From Sulfitobacter sp. JL08 (GTDB lineage Bacteria > Pseudomonadota > Alphaproteobacteria > Rhodobacterales > Rhodobacteraceae): DNA of 64,000 nt. The stretch lies in assembly GCF_003352045.1 (NCBI RefSeq), contig NZ_CP025815.1:3658001-3722000 (forward strand), in the 5' to 3' direction. The notes beneath the pieces are model-generated. The model did no database searches and was not told where the DNA came from. It was given only the letters and a program-made list of their open reading frames with translations. The position numbers and the translations under genes were made by a program. Positions 8,306 through 16,125 of this stretch are shown in pieces. Numbering within the stretch: position 1 is the stretch's first letter; each line of letters opens with the position of its first letter.

Positions 8306-9479
8306 GGAACGTCTGATCAACGCCTTCGGCTTCGCCGCCGTGCCGGCTTGAAGGTAGTTTGGGGCGTCAGACGTCCCATTTCCAGCGATTTTCCCGCTGT
8401 TTCGGCCGCCTGAGTGGCGGTTTCGGCGTTTTTGGGCAGACTCTGCCTCATGCTGCCAGCTTTCTCCGGGTCATGAACAGGTTGCCGAGGGCGAAGAGCG
8501 TGAACAGATGCGCCCGGTTCTTGGCCAGCCCACGGTAGCGCGTCTTCACGTGGCCGAACTGGCGCTTCAGGATCCGGAACGGGTGCTCAACCTTGGCCCG
8601 GACCTTTGCGATGATCCGGTTGATCTGCACGTCGAGCGGATCCAGTTCGCCACCTTTGGGTGCCTTGCGCATCACGCCCCAGAACCGGCCTGCATCCTTG
8701 GTGAAGGCCGCCTCTCGTTCGGAATGCACGTAGCCCTTGTCCGCCCAGACGGATGTTTCGTTGCCGTGCAGCAGTTCGTCCCAGACCTGGCTATCGTGGG
8801 TCTTGGCAGTGGTGGTCTCCAGGCTGTGGACGATGCCGCTGTCTGCATCGACGCCAACATGGGCCTTCATGCCGAAGTACCAGTCATTACCCTTCTTGGT
8901 GGATGACATCTCGGGATCGCGGGCCTTGGCTTCATTCTTGGTCGAGGACGGCGCATCGATGATCGTCGCATCCACCAACGTGCCAGAGCGCAGCGTGACG
9001 CCCTTGTCGGCAAGATAGGCATTCACCTCGGCAAACAGCTTCTCGGTCAGCTGATGCTTCTCCAGCAGGTGCCGGAAGTTCAGGATCGTTGTTTCGTCGG
9101 GGATGCGGTCATCGCCAAGCTCGATACCGGCAAACCGGCGCATGGCCTCGCTGTCATACAGGCTCTCTTCGGCCATCGGATCGCTCAGCGCGTACCAGCT
9201 CTGAAGGAAATACACTCGCAGCATCGTCTCCAGTGGCATCGGTGGCCGACCACCCTTTGACCCAACCTTCGGATAGTGCGGCTCGATCAGCGCCAACAGA
9301 CGACCCCAAGGCACCACCGCATCCATCTCCGACAGGAACTTCTCGCGGCGCGTCACCTTCTTCTTCACCGCATCACCAAGGCCGGGAATGGCAGGCTGTT
9401 TGGGCATCGGCGGGCTCCTCTCTCATCCGCAGAAACCATACCAAATCACGCCAAAATGGGGGAGTTCTTCAGAGATTCC
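8306..9479 (-). mobile_element. IS5-family insertion sequence, copy 1
   Basis: 1174-bp element on the minus strand. Ends are imperfect inverted repeats GGAATCTCTGAAGAAC and GGAACGTCTGATCAAC (12 of 16 match). A 4-bp target duplication TAAT is present at 8302-8305 and 9480-9483, so the copy is intact and has not recombined with the others. It carries one transposase gene plus about 140 bases of non-coding DNA at its right end. It lies between the luxR operon and the ccr terminator, immediately adjoining that terminator's T-tract. Confidence 0.96.
8448..9407 (-). CDS. IS5-family transposase (copy 1)
   Basis: DDE transposase of 319 residues. First Asp in DATIIDAPSSTKN, second in VWADKGY, and the catalytic Glu in RAKVEHPFRILK, where R(3)E(6)K spacing matches the IS5 family signature. 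The N-terminal DUF772-type segment (PKVGSKGGRPPMPLETML) is typical of the IS5 group. The ATG lies 72 bases inside the element after GAGAGGAG. The protein is identical in all three copies in the window, so it is probably functional and recently active. Confidence 0.96.
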   Translation of the reverse strand: MPKQPAIPGLGDAVKKKVTRREKFLSEMDAVVPWGRLLALIEPHYPKVGSKGGRPPMPLETMLRVYFLQSWYALSDPMAEESLYDSEAMRRFAGIELGDDRIPDETTILNFRHLLEKHQLTEKLFAEVNAYLADKGVTLRSGTLVDATIIDAPSSTKNEAKARDPEMSSTKKGNDWYFGMKAHVGVDADSGIVHSLETTTAKTHDSQVWDELLHGNETSVWADKGYVHSEREAAFTKDAGRFWGVMRKAPKGGELDPLDVQINRIIAKVRAKVEHPFRILKRQFGHVKTRYRGLAKNRAHLFTLFALGNLFMTRRKLAA

Positions 9480-9485
9480 TAATAA

Positions 9486-9525
9486 TAAAAAACACCTGCA
9501 ACCGGCCCAAACCAGTCGCAGGTGT
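9486..9525 (-). terminator. rho-independent terminator of ccr
   Basis: On the minus strand, 28 bases after the ccr stop, ACACCTGC pairs with GCAGGTGT around a partly paired loop and is followed by TTTTTTATTA. IS copy 1 begins immediately after this T-rich tract, so the terminator was kept almost intact. Confidence 0.85.
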
Positions 9526-9552
9526 CAATCAAGAGACAGAGTGTTTCTGCTT

Positions 9553-10839
9553 TTATCGCTTGGCTTCCAGCGCGTCTTCAAATGTCCGAAGTCCGGTCTT
9601 AGGCGATTGTACAAGCACCGCCATGTTTCCGGGTTTGTGTTCGTTCCGCATCATTTTCATGTGCGCATCCGGAAGATCGTTCCATGAAAATACTTCTGAC
9701 ATGCATGGATCCAAACGACGCTCCAACATCAGCTTGTTCGCCGATGATGCCTGCTTGAGATGCGCGAAGTGGCTGCCCTGCAAGCGCTTCTGGTGCATCC
9801 ACATGTAACGCACGTCAAATGTCAGATTGAAACCGGTAGTACCGGCACAGATCACGACCATTCCGCCTTTTTTGCAAACGAATGTCGACACCGGGAATGT
9901 TGCTTCGCCGGGATGCTCAAACACCATGTCAACATTGACGCCCTTACCGGTAATGTCCCAGATTGCCTTGCCGAATTTGCGGGCCTCGGCAAACCACGCG
10001 GCATATTCAGGGGTATTCACCGTGGGCATTTGCCCCCAGCAATCAAAATCCTTGCGGTTCAGAACGCCTTTTGCGCCCAGATCCAGAACAAACTGGCGTT
10101 TGTCTTCGTCGCTGATCACGCCGATCGCATTCGCACCCGCCGTGTTGATCAACTGGATTGCGTAAGATCCCAAACCGCCTGAAGCGCCCCAGACCAGAAC
10201 ATTCTGACCTGGTTTCAGATCATGCGGCTCGTGGCCGAACAGCATCCGGTAGGCTGTCGCAAGAGTAAGCGTGTAACACGCGGCCTCTTCCCAGGTCAGA
10301 TGTTTGGGGCGCGGCATCAACTGCTGCGATTGCACGCGCGTGAACTGGCCAAACGACCCGTCCGGAGTTTCATACCCCCAGATCCGCTGGGTTGGCGAAT
10401 ACATCGGATCGCCGCCATTGCATTCCTCGTCATCACCATCGTCCTGGTTGCAGTGCACAACGACTTCATCACCAACTTTCCATCGTTTGACTTTGTCACC
10501 GACAGCCCAGACGATGCCTGACGCATCAGAACCGGCAATGTGATAGGGTTGTTTGTGTCCGTCAAAAGGACTGATCGGAACGCCCAGAGCGGCCCAGACG
10601 CCATTGTAATTCACGCCCGCAGCCATCACGAGAACAAGAACCTCGTTGCTGTCCAGCACCGGTACGTCGACAACTTCTACCTGCATGGCCTTGTCTGGTT
10701 CACCATGGCGCTCCCGACGGATTGCCCAGGCATACATCTGTTTCGGGACATAGCCCAAAGGCGGCATTTCACCCATTTCATAAAGATCTTTTTCGGGTGC
10801 GTCGTAGTTGGCAATTCCGCCATCGTTGTCCAAAGCCAT
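9553..10839 (-). CDS. ccr: crotonyl-CoA carboxylase/reductase
   Basis: Key enzyme of the ethylmalonyl-CoA pathway: NADPH-dependent reductive carboxylation of crotonyl-CoA to ethylmalonyl-CoA. The 428-residue protein is a medium-chain dehydrogenase/reductase with the cofactor motif WGASGGLGSYAIQL and the Ccr-typical CNQDDGDDEECNGGDPM insertion. The start MALDNDGG is supported by AGGAGG just upstream; an in-frame extension of 36 codons is unlikely. It is divergent from nothing: the PlsB-like gene upstream is on the same strand. Its leader holds the shared TGCCGC-type element and a CGCAATATTGCAA dyad. Confidence 0.96.
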   Translation of the reverse strand: MALDNDGGIANYDAPEKDLYEMGEMPPLGYVPKQMYAWAIRRERHGEPDKAMQVEVVDVPVLDSNEVLVLVMAAGVNYNGVWAALGVPISPFDGHKQPYHIAGSDASGIVWAVGDKVKRWKVGDEVVVHCNQDDGDDEECNGGDPMYSPTQRIWGYETPDGSFGQFTRVQSQQLMPRPKHLTWEEAACYTLTLATAYRMLFGHEPHDLKPGQNVLVWGASGGLGSYAIQLINTAGANAIGVISDEDKRQFVLDLGAKGVLNRKDFDCWGQMPTVNTPEYAAWFAEARKFGKAIWDITGKGVNVDMVFEHPGEATFPVSTFVCKKGGMVVICAGTTGFNLTFDVRYMWMHQKRLQGSHFAHLKQASSANKLMLERRLDPCMSEVFSWNDLPDAHMKMMRNEHKPGNMAVLVQSPKTGLRTFEDALEAKR

Positions 10840-10893
10840 GTGGCCTCCTGATCTTGTCCCTGTCTTAACACCATACAGCCTGACATCAGGCCG

Positions 10894-10906
10894 TGCCGCA
10901 GCGCAG
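10894..10906. promoter_or_regulatory. shared TGCCGCRNNGCAG element upstream of ccr
   Basis: TGCCGCAGCGCAG, 55-67 bases before the ccr ATG. The same pattern lies upstream of ecm, mcl2, mdh and phaA. It resembles CTGC-N3-GCAG dyads reported for the PHB regulator PhaR, but the regulator here is unknown. Confidence 0.55.
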
Positions 10907-10942
10907 AATCGCCCGGCGCCTACCGTGGGATATGGCCTGATA

Positions 10943-10955
10943 CGCAATATTGCAA
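10943..10955. promoter_or_regulatory. TTGC/GCAA dyad upstream of ccr
   Basis: CGCAATATTGCAA, with perfect palindromic core GCAATATTGC, about 104-116 bases before ccr. Comparable TTGC/GCAA dyads occur upstream of ecm, phaB and mcl2. RamB/PccR-type regulators of acyl-CoA metabolism bind TTGCAA-like sites; assignment is inference. Confidence 0.4.
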
Positions 10956-10980
10956 CCCAAAACGGTTCAAATTGGTAATT

Positions 10981-12393
10981 TTATGACCCAGCAGTCGCAG
11001 AAATTTCCTTCGCATCCGCAGAAAGTACGGGGCCGTCCTTCGGGACAAGATGCCGGATCGAGTTCGCATAATACGCCAGTGCACTGAGCTGCGCTTCAGG
11101 TGTGTGGAACAACCCGTCCTTTTCGATCACGATCCCGCGTTCTGCCAGATGGCGTACCCCCACCTCGACAGCATAATCGCGGTTGTTGCGCGGCAGATGT
11201 ACGTAGGCATCACCCAATTGCGCCAACAGGCCCGAAACGGACCGTTCCAGTTCCGCACGATCCATCGGCGCACCGCCCTGCAGGACATGCGCAACCAAGG
11301 GCACAGGCAACACCGGCACCACATTGCCAATCCGCCGCATCAGCTCGGCCCCAAGGGACGCCGCGATATCACCCTTTTTGCCGGCGCTGAACTGGGCCAG
11401 CGACAGGGGCGATCCAAAACTGACCGCAGCATAGCCGAACCTGTGAAAACGTCCCGTCAGCCTGAGCCAGACCTGCTTGAGAGCAAATCCCGCGACAACA
11501 CTGATGCGCGCGCGGAACCGGCGTTCGCCTGCATCCCCGGCTGCGATCAGAATACGGTCTTCCAAAACCCGGTCATAGTTCAGCGCGACAGGTACAAAAA
11601 CCACATCGCGATCACCGTCAGTGAATCCGTCCGAGATATATTTCAAAAGGCCCAGCTTTGCCGGCTTCAGCGCCCCGTCAAGGCTAAGCCCACCTTCCGG
11701 AAACATGGCTTGGGTCACGCCGCCGTTGGTGGCCAGACCGACATAGCGGGCCAGCACACAGCGATAAAGCTCGTTGCGCGATTTTCGCCGGATGAAATAG
11801 GCGCCCATTGCCCGGATCAATCCGGAAAGGGGCCAGACACGCGCCCATTCGCCAACTGCGTAGGACAAGGCCGACCGCTCTGCCGCCAGATATGTAACCA
11901 GTACATAATCCATGTTACTGCGGTGATTGATCACGAAGACGACTGTCGCGTCCGGATCCAGTGACTTGAGCGCGTCTTCATCCTGATAGCCCAGCCGTAC
12001 ACGATACAGCGCGTTCGACAACAGTTTGGCCAGACGGATCGCAACGCCGAAATAGGCGCTGGCCGAAAATGAAGGCACGATTTCACGCGCATAGCGGCGC
12101 GCCTCTTCAAAGGCGACGTTTTCGGGGATACCGCTGTCTTTTGCATGGGCCGCCACCGCGCGGGTTACTGCGGGGTCGTAAATCAGCCGCTGGATCATAT
12201 CGTGACGGCGCGCCAGCTTGAATGGTTCGATGGGCCGTTCCAGCCTTTCGTTCACCTTGGCCACGACCTTTTCCAGCCGTCTGCGAAAGAACCAGCGTAC
12301 AGACGGAAACAGGAAATGCGATGCAAATGTGACCGCCGCGAACAGCAGGATCACAATCAAGAGCCACAGAGGAAGTTCTACTGTCGTTGTCAT
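10981..12393 (-). CDS. PlsB-like glycerol-3-phosphate/lysophospholipid acyltransferase
   Basis: Membrane acyltransferase of about 470 residues with one N-terminal transmembrane helix (LPLWLLIVILLFAAVTFA) and the four acyltransferase blocks: NHRSNMD (HX4D), GAYFIRRKSRNELYR, MFPEGGLSLDG and VFVPVALNYDR. This block pattern fits a PlsB-type glycerol-3-phosphate acyltransferase, shorter than enterobacterial PlsB. The start MTTTVELP is chosen; an in-frame ATG-like start 12 codons earlier (12429) is also possible. It lies between ccr and ecm, an arrangement I recall from related genomes. The functional link with the pathway is unknown. Confidence 0.82.
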   Translation of the reverse strand: MTTTVELPLWLLIVILLFAAVTFASHFLFPSVRWFFRRRLEKVVAKVNERLERPIEPFKLARRHDMIQRLIYDPAVTRAVAAHAKDSGIPENVAFEEARRYAREIVPSFSASAYFGVAIRLAKLLSNALYRVRLGYQDEDALKSLDPDATVVFVINHRSNMDYVLVTYLAAERSALSYAVGEWARVWPLSGLIRAMGAYFIRRKSRNELYRCVLARYVGLATNGGVTQAMFPEGGLSLDGALKPAKLGLLKYISDGFTDGDRDVVFVPVALNYDRVLEDRILIAAGDAGERRFRARISVVAGFALKQVWLRLTGRFHRFGYAAVSFGSPLSLAQFSAGKKGDIAASLGAELMRRIGNVVPVLPVPLVAHVLQGGAPMDRAELERSVSGLLAQLGDAYVHLPRNNRDYAVEVGVRHLAERGIVIEKDGLFHTPEAQLSALAYYANSIRHLVPKDGPVLSADAKEISATAGS

Positions 12394-12448
12394 CAACCTT
12401 ACCGTGGCAGCAAATCCCGCCACACACAATCACCGGTTTCGGGCCTTA

Positions 12449-12480
12449 TGCCGCAATGCAGCGAATTGACAATTGCGCAA
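12449..12480. promoter_or_regulatory. two regulatory elements upstream of ecm
   Basis: TGCCGCAATGCAGC (12449-12462) matches the phaA element at 13 of 14 positions and the common pattern TGCCGCRNNGCAG. Ten bases later, ATTGCGCAA (12472-12480) recurs identically upstream of phaB. They lie 62-93 bases before the ecm ATG, in the 148-base gap divergent from the acyltransferase gene. Confidence 0.55.
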
Positions 12481-12541
12481 AGTTCCAAGTATCACCCTTT
12501 GAACGCAATAAAATTGCCGAAGTGATTCACGAGGTTCGTCC

Positions 12542-14509
12542 ATGACCCAGCACGAAAAAGACCGCCCCTGGCTGATCCGCACCTACGCGGGGCATTCCAC
12601 CGCTGCCGCGTCCAATGCGCTTTACCGGTCGAACCTGTCCAAAGGACAAACCGGTTTGTCAGTTGCCTTCGATCTGCCCACGCAAACCGGATATGACAGC
12701 GATCACATCCTTGCGCGCGGCGAGGTCGGCAAGGTCGGCGTGCCTGTCGCACATCTGGGTGACATGCGGACATTGTTCGATGAAATCCCGCTGGATCAGA
12801 TGAACACATCGATGACAATCAATGCCACGGCACCTTGGCTGCTGGCCCTGTACATCGCAGTGGCAGAAGAACAGGGCGCCGACATTTCGCAACTGCAAGG
12901 CACCGTTCAGAACGACATTATCAAGGAATACCTGTCGCGCGGCACCTATATCTGCCCGCCCAAACCGTCGCTTAAACTGATTACGGATGTGGCGGCGTAT
13001 TGTTATACGAACGTCCCGAAATGGAACCCGATGAACGTGTGTTCCTATCACCTGCAAGAAGCAGGCGCGACGCCGGAACAGGAACTGGCCTTTGCGCTGG
13101 CCACCGCAACCGCAGTGCTTGACGGACTGAAAGGTCAGGTGCCCGACGAAGATTTTCCACGCCTGGTGGGCCGTATTTCCTTTTTCGTGAACGCCGGTAT
13201 CCGCTTTGTCACCGAAATGTGCAAAATGCGGGCCTTTGTCGACCTGTGGGATGAAATCTGCGAACAGCGATATGGGGTCACAGACCCCAAATACCGCCGT
13301 TTTCGCTATGGCGTGCAGGTCAACAGTCTGGGTCTGACCGAACAGCAACCGGAAAACAATGTATACCGCATCCTGATTGAAATGCTGGCTGTGACATTGT
13401 CCAAAAACGCACGCGCACGGGCCGTGCAACTGCCTGCCTGGAACGAGGCATTGGGTCTGCCCCGGCCATGGGATCAGCAATGGTCAATGCGGATGCAACA
13501 AATTCTGGCCTATGAAACGGACCTGCTGGAATTTGATGATCTGTTTGATGGCAACCCGGCCGTAGACGCCAAGGTGGAAAGCCTGAAAGACGGCGCGCGC
13601 GCGGAACTGGCCAATCTGGACAGCATGGGCGGCGCGATCAGTGCGATTGAATACATGAAGTCCCGCCTGGTCGACAGCAACGCAGACCGCCTGAACCGCA
13701 TCGAAGCCGGCGAAGTCACGGTTGTGGGCGTGAACAAGTTTACAACATCCGAACCGTCACCCCTACAAACCGAAGACGGCGGCATCATGGTCGTAGACCC
13801 GGCCGTTGAGCAGGAACAGATCAACCGACTGAACGCCTGGCGCTCAGAGCGTGACGCCGTTGCCGTAAAAGCCGCACTTGAGAACCTGCGCAATGCCGCC
13901 AAGACCGGCGAAAACATCATGGGACCGTCGATTGCAGCGGCAAAGGCCGGCGTCACAACCGGCGAATGGGCCGAACAGATGCGCGCGGTCTTTGGCACCT
14001 ATCGCGGCCCAACCGGAGTGTCTGCGTCCGTATCCAACAAAACAGAAGGGCTGGACGACATCCGCGCAGCCGTAGATGCCGTGAGCGACAAGCTGGGGCG
14101 CCGGTTGAAGTTTCTGGTGGGCAAGCCGGGCCTTGACGGCCATTCGAACGGCGCCGAACAAATCGCATTTCGTGCCCGCGATTGCGGCATGGACATTGAC
14201 TATAACGGCATTCGCCTGACACCGGATGAAATCGTTGCGAATACGATCGAAACACAGGCCCATGTCGTGGGGCTGTCGATTTTAAGCGGATCGCATATTC
14301 CGCTTGTTCAGGATCTGATGGAAAAAATGAATGCTGCGGGGTTGGGGCACATCCCAGTCATTGTAGGCGGCATCATACCGGACGACGATGCTGCGAAACT
14401 GGCGGCAATGGGTGTCGCGCGGGTTTATACGCCCAAAGATTTTGAACTGAATTCAATCATGATGGATATAATTGAGGAATCTCTGAAGAACTCCCCCATT
14501 TTGGCGTGA
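12542..14509 (+). CDS. ecm: ethylmalonyl-CoA mutase with IS-derived C-terminus
   Basis: Coenzyme B12-dependent mutase (MeaA/Ecm family) converting ethylmalonyl-CoA to methylsuccinyl-CoA. The N-terminal barrel domain starts RTYAGHSTAAASNALYR; the C-terminal cobalamin domain has KPGLDGHSNGAEQ, containing the DxHxxG-type motif with the cobalt-ligating His, plus SILSGSH and VGGIIP. IS copy 2 inserted after base 14475, so residues from Glu645 onward are now read from the IS left end (EESLKNSPILA) and end at an IS-encoded TGA. The displaced native end (ELADPKAVAAQ) is at 15654-15687. Native and present proteins are both 655 residues. The lost segment is a short tail beyond the cobalamin fold, so activity may persist. 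Confidence 0.93.
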   Translation: MTQHEKDRPWLIRTYAGHSTAAASNALYRSNLSKGQTGLSVAFDLPTQTGYDSDHILARGEVGKVGVPVAHLGDMRTLFDEIPLDQMNTSMTINATAPWLLALYIAVAEEQGADISQLQGTVQNDIIKEYLSRGTYICPPKPSLKLITDVAAYCYTNVPKWNPMNVCSYHLQEAGATPEQELAFALATATAVLDGLKGQVPDEDFPRLVGRISFFVNAGIRFVTEMCKMRAFVDLWDEICEQRYGVTDPKYRRFRYGVQVNSLGLTEQQPENNVYRILIEMLAVTLSKNARARAVQLPAWNEALGLPRPWDQQWSMRMQQILAYETDLLEFDDLFDGNPAVDAKVESLKDGARAELANLDSMGGAISAIEYMKSRLVDSNADRLNRIEAGEVTVVGVNKFTTSEPSPLQTEDGGIMVVDPAVEQEQINRLNAWRSERDAVAVKAALENLRNAAKTGENIMGPSIAAAKAGVTTGEWAEQMRAVFGTYRGPTGVSASVSNKTEGLDDIRAAVDAVSDKLGRRLKFLVGKPGLDGHSNGAEQIAFRARDCGMDIDYNGIRLTPDEIVANTIETQAHVVGLSILSGSHIPLVQDLMEKMNAAGLGHIPVIVGGIIPDDDAAKLAAMGVARVYTPKDFELNSIMMDIIEESLKNSPILA

Positions 14510-15649
14510 TTTGGTATGGTTTCTGCGGATGAGAGAGGAGCCCGCCGATGCCCAAACAGCCTGCCATTCCCGGCCTTGGTGATGCGGTGAAGAAGAAGGT
14601 GACGCGCCGCGAGAAGTTCCTGTCGGAGATGGATGCGGTGGTGCCTTGGGGTCGTCTGTTGGCGCTGATCGAGCCGCACTATCCGAAGGTTGGGTCAAAG
14701 GGTGGTCGGCCACCGATGCCACTGGAGACGATGCTGCGAGTGTATTTCCTTCAGAGCTGGTACGCGCTGAGCGATCCGATGGCCGAAGAGAGCCTGTATG
14801 ACAGCGAGGCCATGCGCCGGTTTGCCGGTATCGAGCTTGGCGATGACCGCATCCCCGACGAAACAACGATCCTGAACTTCCGGCACCTGCTGGAGAAGCA
14901 TCAGCTGACCGAGAAGCTGTTTGCCGAGGTGAATGCCTATCTTGCCGACAAGGGCGTCACGCTGCGCTCTGGCACGTTGGTGGATGCGACGATCATCGAT
15001 GCGCCGTCCTCGACCAAGAATGAAGCCAAGGCCCGCGATCCCGAGATGTCATCCACCAAGAAGGGTAATGACTGGTACTTCGGCATGAAGGCCCATGTTG
15101 GCGTCGATGCAGACAGCGGCATCGTCCACAGCCTGGAGACCACCACTGCCAAGACCCACGATAGCCAGGTCTGGGACGAACTGCTGCACGGCAACGAAAC
15201 ATCCGTCTGGGCGGACAAGGGCTACGTGCATTCCGAACGAGAGGCGGCCTTCACCAAGGATGCAGGCCGGTTCTGGGGCGTGATGCGCAAGGCACCCAAA
15301 GGTGGCGAACTGGATCCGCTCGACGTGCAGATCAACCGGATCATCGCAAAGGTCCGGGCCAAGGTTGAGCACCCGTTCCGGATCCTGAAGCGCCAGTTCG
15401 GCCACGTGAAGACGCGCTACCGTGGGCTGGCCAAGAACCGGGCGCATCTGTTCACGCTCTTCGCCCTCGGCAACCTGTTCATGACCCGGAGAAAGCTGGC
15501 AGCATGAGGCAGAGTCTGCCCAAAAACGCCGAAACCGCCACTCAGGCGGCCGAAACAGCGGGAAAATCGCTGGAAATGGGACGTCTGACGCCCCAAACTA
15601 CCTTCAAGCCGGCACGGCGGCGAAGCCGAAGGCGTTGATCAGACGTTCC
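14476..15649 (+). mobile_element. IS5-family insertion sequence, copy 2 (inside ecm)
   Basis: 1174-bp plus-strand copy, with the same ends as copy 1 and a 4-bp duplication TTGA at 14472-14475 and 15650-15653. It sits 11 codons before the original stop of ecm. It is inverted relative to copy 1, so the 5-kb ccr-acyltransferase-ecm segment is flanked by inverted IS copies. The outward transcription of ecm runs into the element. Confidence 0.97.
14548..15507 (+). CDS. IS5-family transposase (copy 2)
   Basis: 319-residue DDE transposase identical in sequence to those of copies 1 and 3 (catalytic Asp in DATIIDAP, Asp in WADKGY, Glu in VEHPFRILK). The ATG lies 72 bases from the left end of the element and 38 bases after the new stop codon of ecm, so ecm transcripts read through into it. 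Confidence 0.96.
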   Translation: MPKQPAIPGLGDAVKKKVTRREKFLSEMDAVVPWGRLLALIEPHYPKVGSKGGRPPMPLETMLRVYFLQSWYALSDPMAEESLYDSEAMRRFAGIELGDDRIPDETTILNFRHLLEKHQLTEKLFAEVNAYLADKGVTLRSGTLVDATIIDAPSSTKNEAKARDPEMSSTKKGNDWYFGMKAHVGVDADSGIVHSLETTTAKTHDSQVWDELLHGNETSVWADKGYVHSEREAAFTKDAGRFWGVMRKAPKGGELDPLDVQINRIIAKVRAKVEHPFRILKRQFGHVKTRYRGLAKNRAHLFTLFALGNLFMTRRKLAA

Positions 15650-15653
15650 TTGA

Positions 15654-15687
15654 ACTGGCGGACCCCAAAGCTGTCGCAGCGCAATAA
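15654..15687 (+). pseudogene. ecm: displaced native 3' end of ecm
   Basis: Directly after the right TTGA duplication, the sequence continues the original ecm frame: removing the IS and one TTGA gives ...MMDIIELADPKAVAAQ followed by TAA at 15685-15687. This fragment has no start codon and is not expected to be translated. Confidence 0.9.
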
Positions 15688-15740
15688 AGCTTTAACGCTG
15701 ACACAAAATCGGCCAATGGCATGGATTGAAACAGAATAAT

Positions 15741-15773
15741 TCCCTGTGCGATAAGCGATAACGCTCACAGGGA
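15741..15773 (+). promoter_or_regulatory. RNA hairpin enclosing the ribosome binding site of the H-NS-like gene
   Basis: TCCCTGTG (15741-15748) pairs perfectly with CACAGGGA (15766-15773); inside, AGCG (15754-15757) pairs with CGCT (15762-15765) around an ATAA loop, with a 5-base bulge CGATA on the 5' side. The distal arm contains AGGGA of the Shine-Dalgarno sequence, which lies 7 bases before the ATG at 15781. Folding would block initiation, so a temperature- or protein-dependent switch is plausible but unproved. Confidence 0.6.
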
Positions 15774-15780
15774 GAAAAAA

Positions 15781-16104
15781 ATGACGCTCAATCTTAATGA
15801 GATGTCCAGAAAAGACCTCGAAAAACTGGCCGCAGATGTGCAAAAAGCATTAAAGGCTGTCGAAGCCACCGAGAAGAAACTGGCGCTTGAAGCTGCAAAA
15901 AAGGCCGCTGCCGAATACGGGTTTTCCCTATCGGACATAACCCCGACTGCTGGCCGCAATGCTTCGAATACCAAAGCAAAACGGCCACCAAAGTATTTCA
16001 ACCCCAAGGACAAAAGCCAGACCTGGTCTGGCAGCGGACGCCAGCCTTTTTGGTTCAAAGAAGCGCTGAAAGCAGGTACAGATCCATCAAAGATGGAAAT
16101 CTGA
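15781..16104 (+). CDS. H-NS family nucleoid protein (HvrA-like)
   Basis: Protein of 107 residues: an N-terminal coiled-coil-type oligomerisation segment (about 5-48, rich in Lys, Glu and Ala), a linker, and the C-terminal H-NS DNA-binding motif KYFNPKDKSQTWSGSGRQPFWF (core TWSGSGRQP). HvrA-type proteins bind AT-rich DNA and act as global regulators in rhodobacteria. The gene has a hairpin over its ribosome binding site, and IS copy 2 ends 131 bases upstream, so its promoter region was shortened or altered recently. deoD follows 21 bases downstream. Confidence 0.9.
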   Translation: MTLNLNEMSRKDLEKLAADVQKALKAVEATEKKLALEAAKKAAAEYGFSLSDITPTAGRNASNTKAKRPPKYFNPKDKSQTWSGSGRQPFWFKEALKAGTDPSKMEI

Positions 16105-16125
16105 TAACTACTTAAAGGCGAACGC

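Noticed and set aside
9480-14475. Composite transposon carrying ccr, acyltransferase and ecm between IS copies 1 and 2
   Set aside because: Each copy has its own target duplication and copy 2 interrupts ecm itself, so the segment was not moved as a unit.
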